This document shows positions 56,355 through 64,000 of a stretch of 64,000 nt of DNA, one piece after another; position 1 is the stretch's first letter, and each line of letters starts with the position of its first letter. Made by a program: the position numbers and the translations under genes. Location: positions 3,729,627 to 3,793,626 of the forward strand of contig OX638348.1 of the NCBI GenBank assembly GCA_951813085.1. Direction: 5' to 3'. The notes beneath the pieces were generated by a model, which did not search any database, was not told the DNA's origin, and saw only the letters and a program-made list of their open reading frames with translations. Source of the DNA: an uncultured Opitutaceae bacterium (lineage in GTDB: Bacteria; Verrucomicrobiota; Verrucomicrobiia; Opitutales; Opitutaceae).

Positions 56355-56963
56355 ATGAATGAAAGCGCCGCAAAACGGAACGGGCTCTATTTATGGAGTC
56401 GAAAGATCCATTTGTATCTAGGAATTGCGATAAGCCCGTTTCTATTGGTTTTCGCCATTAGCACGCTAATGCTGAACCATGGAGTAACGCCCAATCCCAT
56501 AGAAGAGAGTAGCGTGGCGTCGCTTGAGATTGAGGACGGAGTCGAGGGCCCGGCTCTGGTTTCGACCGTTTTGGATCAGCTGGGATTGACTGGGGAGGTG
56601 GTTGGCCGCGGTCAGATTTTAGATGGGAAAACGGTCGTGCGCGTTTCGCGTCCTGGGAAGGTTACGGTGGTTACGGTAGACATTGCCGCTCGGGAAGCTC
56701 AGGTGAAAGACCGTATATTCGGTCTCATGGATACGATGCGCTACCTGCATCTGAATCCAGGACCTCACAAGTCGCCCACTTGGACCTTTTCCAAGCTTTG
56801 GGGATGGGTGGCGGACTCAACCGTTTATATCACGCTCCTTTTGACGCTAACCGGCGTTTACATGTGGGTCGTTCTCAAGTCGGAACGGAGAGCGGGATTG
56901 ATCGCCTTAGGCTCGGGAGCGTTTGGATTCGCAATTATCTTATTTACTTTGCTTGCCTTATGA
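56355..56963 (+). CDS. PepSY-associated membrane protein, copy 1
   Basis: A 202-residue protein with an N-terminal helix after WSRKIHLYLGIAISPFLLVFAISTLMLNH, a periplasmic segment (LDQLGLTGEVVGRGQILDGK), and C-terminal helices (YITLLLTLTGVYMWVVLK). The HLYLG plus late hydrophobic pattern matches the PepSY-TM family, whose members take part in iron-siderophore or flavin electron handling. The next gene is its paralogue with a 4-bp overlap (ATGA). Confidence 0.75.
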   Translation: MNESAAKRNGLYLWSRKIHLYLGIAISPFLLVFAISTLMLNHGVTPNPIEESSVASLEIEDGVEGPALVSTVLDQLGLTGEVVGRGQILDGKTVVRVSRPGKVTVVTVDIAAREAQVKDRIFGLMDTMRYLHLNPGPHKSPTWTFSKLWGWVADSTVYITLLLTLTGVYMWVVLKSERRAGLIALGSGAFGFAIILFTLLAL

Positions 56964-57652
56964 AATTAGCAGGAAGCGTATTCAAAAAATGGAACAAGAA
57001 GATTCACATCTACTTGGGCTTGTTCCTGATTTTGTTTCTATGGGTGTTTGCAGTATCGGGGCTATTCTTGAATCACCCGAAGTGGTTTGGCGGTCAGCCA
57101 AATCGAGTAGGGAGCGAGACTGAAGTCACGATGCCCGATTCCGATGATCAACTGGCCAAGGCTCACGATCTAATGACCCAGCTGGATTTGAGCGGAGAAG
57201 TAATTTTTCGAGGAACGCAAAGACCGGGGCAGTTCGCGTTTATCGCTATGAAGCCGAACGAGCGGCACTTTGTAAATGTCACCCTCGAATCGAATGTCGC
57301 GAAAATTACTCGAGTCACTGGCAACATTGGTCAGATGATGGGCAATCTGCACACGTTTTCCGGTGTGCGACCCATTTGGGGCGAACGGCCGTCTGTCATC
57401 GACTGGCTGCCTACTCGGTTGTGGAGCATCAGCATCGATGCGCTCAGCATTGGGGTCATTCTCTTGGTGGCGAGCTCCCTGTACATGGGATTCTCGCAGA
57501 AAGAGGTTCGACGAGGAGCCGTTTTATCACTGATTGTCGGGCTCGGGGTGTGCAGCTTTTTATTTGGGGACTCGTCTAAATCGTTCGCGATTTCGGTAAG
57601 GGACTATGTGCAACCATTCGGGTTACCTCGATTGAATAAAACTGAATATTGA
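56960..57652 (+). CDS. PepSY-associated membrane protein, copy 2
   Basis: I choose ATG 56960, which overlaps the preceding stop by 4 bp; the longer open frame to 56780 lies inside the other gene. The 230-residue product starts MKLAGSVFKKWNKKIHIYLGLFLILFLWVFAVSGLFLNHPKWFGG, with a periplasmic segment and C-terminal helices. Similar topology and the IHIYLG motif show it arose by duplication of its neighbour. Four bp separate it from the multi-domain dehydrogenase gene, so these three probably form one operon and may handle electrons for it. Confidence 0.75.
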   Translation: MKLAGSVFKKWNKKIHIYLGLFLILFLWVFAVSGLFLNHPKWFGGQPNRVGSETEVTMPDSDDQLAKAHDLMTQLDLSGEVIFRGTQRPGQFAFIAMKPNERHFVNVTLESNVAKITRVTGNIGQMMGNLHTFSGVRPIWGERPSVIDWLPTRLWSISIDALSIGVILLVASSLYMGFSQKEVRRGAVLSLIVGLGVCSFLFGDSSKSFAISVRDYVQPFGLPRLNKTEY

Positions 57653-57655
57653 ACT

Positions 57656-60600
57656 ATGGCTCAGTTGTCATTTTTAAATGTATCTATAATATCGCTACTG
57701 CTAAGCGTTTCATCAGCTCCTATTTCAGGTCAAGGCTCACAGGTTCACAATCATGCCTTGGCGGAAACTCTGCTTGCCCAGGCAGATTCGTCCTCGAGCC
57801 GTGAGCTACGGGACGGCAAGCATGAGAAAACAGGGAAGAAGGCGCCGCCAAACGATCCTGAGTTCGCCCAATACGCGATCTATGGCGATAGCGCTCCTCG
57901 CGCCGAAAATACATCGCCTCGGGAAACTTCGTTACCGCTTCGTTTGGAGAAGGGAGACAGTGTCGTATTCATTGGGAATACTTTATTCGATCGAGATCGG
58001 TTATTTGGATACTTCGAATCGCTTATTCACCAGACACATCCGGAAAAGGAACTCCGTATTCGAATTCTGGCCTGGGCCGCAGATGAAGTGGATTTGCAAC
58101 CGCGGCCCGACAATTTTGGAGACCTGGACCAGCATTTGACGGCCCAACAGGCGGATGTTATATTCGCAGCCTTCGGCTACAATGAATCCTTTGCGGGCAT
58201 AGAGGCGCTTCCTGCGTTCAGGGAACGCTTGCGTGGCTTTATCCAGCGCACGGTTTCGCGCGCCTATAACGGATCCACGGATCCACGGGTCCGCAACTCG
58301 TTTTGGTCTCGCCGATCGCCAATGAGAATGTCCAGGGCGTCGCGGCTGCAGACCTGAACAATGGAAGAATTGCTGCCTACGTTGAAGCGATGCGCGAGGT
58401 CGCGACGGAGGAAAAGGTTGGGTTTATCGACGTTTTCGATCGTACGCGAGCGGCGATGGCGCCGTCTGGATCGGACCTGACCTTCAATGGAGCCCACATG
58501 GACGATGCAGGATACCGCGTCTTTGGTCAGGCGGCTTTCGAAAAAACGTTCGGAGAGAAATTGGCTCCTGAGGTGGGTGAATCGATTCACTCCGGTCGTA
58601 GTAGAAAAGAACGAGCAATTCTTCTATCGCTACCGCCCCTCAATACATTCTATTACACGGGAGGTCGGAAGAAATCCTACGACTACCTCGATTTTCTTCC
58701 TGCCATGCGAAATTTCGACATTATGGTTTCGAACCGCGATCGCCGCATTTGGGATCTCGCCGCAGGGAAAAACGTATCAGGAGCGATTGACGATTCGAAT
58801 GTCCCAGAGATGCCTGAGACGCACCAGGCCCGAGGAGCCAACGAGTACCTGAGTCCGAAAGATGAATTAGCCGCCTTCGATGTAGATCCGCGATTCGATG
58901 TAAACCTTTTTGCCTCCGAGGAGGAGTTTCCGGATATTGCCTGTCCTATCCAGATGCGTTGGGATGGCGAAGGGCGATTGTGGGTGAGCTGCTCCACCAC
59001 CTATCCGCACGTGTACCCTGGGCAGAAGCCTAATGATAAGATTGTTATTCTTGAAGATACGGATGGAGATGGCAAGGCGGACAAAAGTACCGTATTTGCG
59101 GATGACCTACATATACCATTGAGCTTCGTTTTGGGCAATGGGGGCGTTTATGTATCGGAGGAGCCGGATCTCGTATTCTTGAAAGATACCGATGGCGATG
59201 GCAAAGCGGATTTCAGGCGTCGCCTATTCACCGGGTTCGGGACCGAGGATTCGCATCATGCCTTGCACGACTTCGTTTGGACGCCCGATGGCGATCTACT
59301 GTTTCGCGAGTCGATTTTCCACAACACGCAGGTGGAGATGGTCTATGGACCGATTAGGGCGAAGAACAGCGCTTGGTTTCGTTATCGTCCTTCGACGCAT
59401 CGGCTTACGACCTTTGGTGCCTATCCCAACACGAATCCTTGGGGCGTAACATTCGATGATTGGGGAAATCACGTCGCTAGTCACCCGATATTCGCGACGG
59501 CATTCCATGCGACCAATTCTCCTTATCCAGAGCAGCACCCGAAGGCCTCAGGAATTCCTGCTTATTCAGGTACGTGCGGACATGAGTTCGTGGATTTCGA
59601 CTTTTGGCCGGAGGAGCTGCAAGGAGGTTTCGTAAAGGCGCGATACAAGCCGAACAACCGGATCGAGATTCACAAGTGGGTAGAGAAGGGTGACCGCTTC
59701 GAGGAGCAGTACCAGGGCGACCTGATCTTTTCGCGCAATCTGAGCTTTATACCAGTAGACATTGGTTTCGGGCCACGCGGCGCTTTGTATGTGTGCGACT
59801 GGTACAATCCCATTAAAGGGCATGCCCAATATTCTCTGCGAGATGAGCGTCGCGATCGCAAGTCGGGACGCATTTGGAGCATCGTTCCCAAAGGCGCTAC
59901 GTTGCAGGATCCTCCGGTAATCGGGGGCGCAACGACAGATGAGCTGCTCGACTTGCTGAAGCGACCGGAATACCGATATCGCTATTGGGCGAAGCGGGAA
60001 TTGCGTTCCCGTGACGCTTCAGACGTACGAAGCGCATTAGATCGTTGGGTAGCCCGACTTGATGAAAATGATCCGCGTGTCGAGCATCATCAATTGGAGG
60101 CGATTTGGCTGTACCGAGGGATCGACGCGGTGAATACGGCGCTATTGGAGAGACTCTTGGAAAGTGAGAATCCGCAAGCCCGCGCGGCCGCGACCCGGCA
60201 ACTTCGCTATTGGTCGGGCTCGGTTTCTGGAGGTATTTCCCGACTTCGGGCCAGCGCCAATGATCCTAATGGAATCGTTCGTATGGAAGCAGCAATCGCC
60301 GCGAGCTACATCGGGACAGAGGACGCCTTGCGCGCGGCTATCGATGTCGCAAAGCGCCCCGGCGAGGCGCACCTCAAGTATGCCCTAGCGACCTCATTGG
60401 GCTCAGAGAATCTGTCGCGACATTGGAAGGGGAATGAGGAGTCCTTTCCGGAAGTAACGACATTCCTCGAGTCCTTTGGCCTAGAAGCGAAGCGTAAGGA
60501 CGGCGCCTCGAGGAAAGGGGCGCGTGAAGGGGCTTTCGATTCCCAGAAGGGATTGATAAGCATAGATATATCCTGCTATCCGGAACGTATGATGTTTACG

Positions 60601-60930
60601 GTGACAGAATTCACCGTGAAGGCAGGAATGCCTGTAAAGCTGAGTTTCGAAAACCCAACCGCGACGCCTCACAATTTAGTCATCGTCGAGCCGGGAGCGG
60701 CCGATGAGATTGGCATGGCGGGCAACCAAATGGCGGCGGACCCGAACGGGGCCGCTAAACATTTTATTCCGGATTCGCCCAAGGTTCTGTTCGCCACGAA
60801 ACTACTGCCGCCCGATACCAGCGAAACGTTGCGTTTCATCGCGCCCAAAGTCCCTAGCGAGTACCCCTTTGTCTGCACCTACCCAGGGCACTGGGTAATC
60901 ATGCGCGGGGTGATGACGGTGGAAGAGTAA
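57656..60930 (+). CDS. SGNH hydrolase / PVC-type dehydrogenase / cupredoxin three-module protein (frameshifted)
   Basis: About 1090 residues when repaired. A signal peptide is followed by an SGNH-like region (VVFIGNTLFDRDRLFGYFES, later LTFNGAHMDDAGYRVF with the Asp-x-x-His-like end). The frame breaks near 58295 (CGCAACTCG, one A probably missing) and continues LVLVSPIANENVQG. From about residue 380 is a PVC-type membrane-bound dehydrogenase propeller with EDTDGDGKADKSTVF and FLKDTDGDGKADFRRRL calcium-like motifs, then HEAT-like repeats. The C-terminus is a cupredoxin: TPHNLVIVEPGA, FVCTYPGHWVIMRGVM with Cys, His, Met ligands. Probably a secreted, copper-linked oxidoreductase. Open pieces: 57656-58357 and 58303-60930. 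Confidence 0.8.
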
Positions 60931-60952
60931 CTGCGCTAGTCGTTTACCAAGT

Positions 60953-62146
60953 CTAGTTTTCCGCAAGTTTCGGCATGATGCGGTAGAAGCTTCGAGGGTC
61001 CGAGGCCGAGTAGAATCGGGATATCTCTCCGCCCGTTCCGACTACGTTGTCCTCTTCTATTTCCCAATTTTCCATGTCGGACGATCGTTGGATTTGATAA
61101 ATGCTTTCGAGGTAAGTTTGAAACTTCACTTCGATCGCCGCGCAGGCTTCTGCGTCAGTGACTGGATTGAATCCGCGATCAAAGAGTGTGGCGATGGCAT
61201 CTACTTCGGCTCCGGAGGATGAAGGTATTCCTCCTCCTTGCCCGGCTAGATCCATAACCCGAACATAGAAATAGGTATCCAATAGACTTGTATTGTCATC
61301 ATCGATATCCAGTGCATCGGTCCCGCCGTTGGTTGTTCCCACGTTGATCCAGTCGTTGCCATCAATGCTGATTTCTACGATGACTTGCTCTACAATATTG
61401 CCAGATTTGAAAACGATAATATCTGGTTTCGGAGTTCCGTCACCTATGAGACCATTGTTGACGAACCTGACAACGATGCTTCCTCCATCGCCCAAGGAGA
61501 CGGCGCCTGATGTGTCAGCGTCATTGGGGGCCCCGACCCAATCGGGCGGTCCGAGCGCTTGCTGCGGATCAAGGAGATTTTCCACGATTTGATCCACATC
61601 AGGTCCGGGATCATAAAATAACACCTCGTCGGCGAAGGCAGGAGGTCCCCGGCAAATCGTGACATCCTCGAAATCTTCTGGATCGAGGAATCTCAAGGAA
61701 TCGGGATTCCCTACGTAGACTATGTCAATATCATTCCCATCTGCAAGAGTGCCGGTTATCGTGCCTGAGTTTCCGAGACCATTTTCTTCATACAAGGTGT
61801 ATTCGAGGTTGGTTCCGTAGATCTCAATCTGATGAGCCTGGCTGCTCAATACGTTGATAGAGTCAGAAATGACCCCACCTTTGATCGTGATACGATTAGG
61901 ATTTTCGTTGAAGAGCGAGATACTCCCTGGAATCATACCGCCGTAAATATCCAAATCAATGGGCCCCGTATCCCTGATCGCGAGCATTGATGCTCCATTT
62001 GAATCGCCAATAATAGCCCCTTCAAGTACGATAACTCGATGGGGACCATCGAACCCTAGGAAGTCGGTTGGCGAATTTACCACAAGCAGATCGGCGCCCC
62101 AAGCAAATGGAGTGAATGCTGCGAAAAGAGCATAGAGGTATTTCAT
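60953..62146 (-). CDS. Secreted protein of unknown function
   Basis: I choose the ATG at 62146, giving a signal peptide (MKYLYALFAAFTPFAWG) and about 397 residues. The first half has repeated beta-strand phrases (NRITIKGGVISDSINVL, HQIEIYGTNLEYTLYEENG), suggesting a right-handed beta helix. The second half (LGPPDWVGAPNDADTSGAVSLGDGGSIVVRF, IDGNDWINVGTT) resembles discoidin-like or F5/8C domains of verrucomicrobial surface proteins. The ending YQIQRSSDMENWE is the type seen in PEP-CTERM-like exoproteins, but no sorting signal is present. No family recognised. Confidence 0.6.
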   Translation of the reverse strand: MKYLYALFAAFTPFAWGADLLVVNSPTDFLGFDGPHRVIVLEGAIIGDSNGASMLAIRDTGPIDLDIYGGMIPGSISLFNENPNRITIKGGVISDSINVLSSQAHQIEIYGTNLEYTLYEENGLGNSGTITGTLADGNDIDIVYVGNPDSLRFLDPEDFEDVTICRGPPAFADEVLFYDPGPDVDQIVENLLDPQQALGPPDWVGAPNDADTSGAVSLGDGGSIVVRFVNNGLIGDGTPKPDIIVFKSGNIVEQVIVEISIDGNDWINVGTTNGGTDALDIDDDNTSLLDTYFYVRVMDLAGQGGGIPSSSGAEVDAIATLFDRGFNPVTDAEACAAIEVKFQTYLESIYQIQRSSDMENWEIEEDNVVGTGGEISRFYSASDPRSFYRIMPKLAEN

Positions 62147-62293
62147 AGATTGAGATAGTGTTGATGGCACGCTGTGCAATAACTACGGAATTTCAAGACT
62201 GCTCCTGGAAAGATTCAGTCGCTGTTTTTTGAAACCGATGAGGTACTGGTCGCGTTGTCTCAACAGATCCCCATCCCAGTCTCGGTCAAAAAC

Positions 62294-63670
62294 ATGCTCC
62301 GATCCACAATTTCTATAGTTCTCACTCTCTCAGTTTCACTGGCAGCTGTCGCGCAAGTCAGCCCTTCCGCCCATACGTTGACCCTGCCCGAAGTGATCTC
62401 GCTGGCTCTCAACCAGAATCTCGCTCTGCAACGATCCGAGATCCAGGTTCAGCTCCGCGAGAACGATGTGATATCGCAAGAGGCCAACTTCGGCCTGAAT
62501 CTCACCGGATCTGCGGGCGCGACAACACGCTACTCCGGGGACGGGCGCAGTCCAGTATCGGACTCCGGCTCCTTTTCCGACTCGGCTAACGCCAGCCTGA
62601 ATTCGTCGTTGATCCTTTACAGTGGTGAAGAGCGCAAGGCATCCCTCGAGCAAGCGAAGTCGAGCTTGGAGGCGAGCGTCAGGGATTTCGACCGTTCGCA
62701 GCAACAAATCCTCTTTCAATCCGTCGCCCGATACCTAGAGGCAGTGCTTCGTTTGAAGGAGATCGATATCCAAGCCGAAGAGCTGGCCACGCGAGCTGAG
62801 AATCTCGAACGAATCGAGTTCGACTATGAGAACGAGATCCGAATATTGGCTGACGTTCAGCGCCAGAAAGCGCTGGTCGCCGATAGCGAGCGGCGCCTCG
62901 CTGAGGCGAAGCGAGCGTACCAAAATAGTCTATACTTGTTGAAAGATCTATTGCTGATTCCTCCTCGGGACGAGATTGCCTTGAATCTCGACGAGAGCTC
63001 ATGGTTGGAGCCGGAAAATATTCCGGACCCTTCTATTCAGGAATCGCTAGCCCGGGTTTTCGAGAGACCCGATCTGCTTGCCCAGCAATTTCGATTGGAT
63101 GCCTCTGAGCAAAACATACGCGTGGCGCGTTCAGGGAAGAAATTGACCGTGTCTGCCTCCGCTAACCTGCGCACCAGCTATTCCAGCAACAATGTATTCG
63201 GCAATTTCGGCGAGCAGTTCTTCGAAAACCAGCCGGACGTATCCGGTGGGTTTTCCGTGTCCCTCCCCATTTTCGATCGGCGCCGTACCGAAACAGCAAT
63301 CACTCGAGCCCGCTTGCAGCACGACCAAGAAACGCTTGGCCTAAAAGATTTGGAGCAGGTTGCGGAAACCGACCTGCGATTGGCGGTCCTGAACTTCAAC
63401 ACTTCTAAGCTTCAATTGAATTCGTCGGTTGAGCTGCTCGAGTCGGCAGAGATCGCTCTAGAAGCCGAGCAGGTCCGCTACGACGCCGGCGCTGCCACTT
63501 TGCTTGACGTAACGACGCTTCAGTCCACGCGACTTGATGCGGCGGTTTCCGTAGAAGAGTCTCGATTCGATCTATTCGTCAACCGACTCGATATCGCCTT
63601 TCAAGACGGAAGTATAGAAGCCTTCCTACTCGAACAGCTAAATGCTAATATTCCCGAATTGAACCCATAG
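62294..63670 (+). CDS. TolC-family outer-membrane efflux protein
   Basis: I take ATG 62294, giving a signal peptide (MLRSTISIVLTLSVSLAAVAQ) and about 458 residues. OEP features are LPEVISLALNQNLALQRSEIQV, two coiled-coil repeats (LEAVLRLKEIDIQAEELATRAENLERI and the paired ALVADSERRLAEAKRAYQNSL region), and VRYDAGAATLLDVTTLQSTRLDA near the end. It forms the outer-membrane channel of a tripartite efflux or secretion system. The periplasmic adaptor gene starts 2 bp after its stop. Confidence 0.88.
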   Translation: MLRSTISIVLTLSVSLAAVAQVSPSAHTLTLPEVISLALNQNLALQRSEIQVQLRENDVISQEANFGLNLTGSAGATTRYSGDGRSPVSDSGSFSDSANASLNSSLILYSGEERKASLEQAKSSLEASVRDFDRSQQQILFQSVARYLEAVLRLKEIDIQAEELATRAENLERIEFDYENEIRILADVQRQKALVADSERRLAEAKRAYQNSLYLLKDLLLIPPRDEIALNLDESSWLEPENIPDPSIQESLARVFERPDLLAQQFRLDASEQNIRVARSGKKLTVSASANLRTSYSSNNVFGNFGEQFFENQPDVSGGFSVSLPIFDRRRTETAITRARLQHDQETLGLKDLEQVAETDLRLAVLNFNTSKLQLNSSVELLESAEIALEAEQVRYDAGAATLLDVTTLQSTRLDAAVSVEESRFDLFVNRLDIAFQDGSIEAFLLEQLNANIPELNP

Positions 63671-63672
63671 CC

Positions 63673-64000
63673 ATGAAGACAAAACTGATTCTCATTATAT
63701 TGATTCTTGGAGCCCTAGGATACGCCGGTTACAGCTACTTGGGAGAGGAAGAGGATAGCGACGCGAATACGCCCGTATACAATTTCGCCAAAATCGAGCG
63801 AAAGACGATTCAAAATATGGTCTCCTCGACGGGGACCCTGGCTGCTCGAGAGCTCGTAGAGATCGGTTCACAGGTTTCTGGGACGATCGAAGATGTGTAT
63901 GCGGACTTTAATGACAATGTTGAAGCGGGTCAATTAGTCGCGTTGGTCGATCCATCGGTACTGGATGCGCAGGTCAAAAGCTCGGAAGCGGATTTGCTGC
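63673..64000 (+). CDS. HlyD/MacA-type periplasmic adaptor, start only
   Basis: The first 109 residues of a membrane-fusion protein that runs off the window. It begins MKTKLILIILILGALGYAGY (signal anchor), then YNFAKIERKTIQNMVSSTG, GSQVSGTIEDVYADFNDNVEAGQLVALVDPS, the typical lipoyl-like barrel entry of MacA-type adaptors. It follows the TolC gene directly. An ABC ATPase/permease (MacB-like) would be expected beyond the window. Confidence 0.85.
   Translation, partial: MKTKLILIILILGALGYAGYSYLGEEEDSDANTPVYNFAKIERKTIQNMVSSTGTLAARELVEIGSQVSGTIEDVYADFNDNVEAGQLVALVDPSVLDAQVKSSEADLL

Noticed and set aside
58270..58289. Short direct repeat GGATCCAC near the frameshift of the three-module gene as a slippage cause
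   Set aside because: The shift needs one base and lies a few bases downstream in CGCAACTCG. The repeat unit of 9 bases would not change the frame.

Overview
The window looks like a chromosomal segment of a marine-type bacterium of the PVC superphylum, most likely Verrucomicrobiota (Opitutia-like). The evidence is gene content, not a marker gene: formylglycine-type sulfatases, a DUF1501 protein, DUF1080 and DUF6807 proteins, a DUF3500 protein with a Tat-like leader, a PVC-type secreted dehydrogenase, a LacI regulator beside agarase-like glycoside hydrolases, and a probable pyrophosphate-type PEP carboxykinase. No rRNA is present.

Layout. (1) 1-8416: the end of a DUF1501 gene, a LacI-type regulator, a perfect 16-bp palindrome (candidate operator), then five agarase-like TIM-barrel proteins. 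The first four are two tandem copies of a two-gene unit (Sec-exported + Tat-exported). Each Tat gene is preceded by a degenerate array of period-7 repeats. (2) 8643-10127: a cytochrome c / PQQ-type sugar dehydrogenase fusion. (3) 10128-10667: a minus-strand tRNA-Leu(CAG) whose T loop is interrupted by about 79 nt of hairpin-rich sequence. (4) 10668-19438: a peptide/opine-type ABC importer operon with the PEP carboxykinase gene embedded in it. (5) 19453-21722: a heterodimeric ABC exporter, one half cut off at a breakpoint. (6) About 21722-29337: a defence island holding a TIR domain without a start codon, a HEPN-like protein, a GIY-YIG nuclease, an SF2 helicase and an MmeI-like methyltransferase. 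It ends at an orphan tRNA 3' half. (7) 29376-40303: dihydroorotase-like enzyme, tRNA-Thr(CGT), a kelch gene and an amidohydrolase gene fused tail to tail and both truncated, DUF3500, a sulfatase, an esterase, an iron-type alcohol dehydrogenase and a HAD phosphatase. (8) 40370-64000: AsmA-like DUF748 protein, quinone-oxidoreductase-like MDR enzyme, three sulfatases, DUF1080, MFS transporter, subtilase, DUF6807, two PepSY proteins, a three-module SGNH/dehydrogenase/cupredoxin protein, and TolC plus HlyD/MacA-like efflux genes running off the end.

Functionally the segment suggests a polysaccharide (probably sulfated algal glycan) degrader. Sulfatases, GH-like enzymes, DUF1080, DUF6807 and secreted dehydrogenases would act outside the cytoplasm, and peptide import feeds central carbon metabolism.

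A caution applies throughout. At least ten otherwise well-conserved genes are broken by single-base indels, several of them in short homopolymers, and there are three breakpoints where two opposed genes are both truncated. This pattern fits an incompletely polished long-read or metagenomic assembly at least as well as real gene decay.
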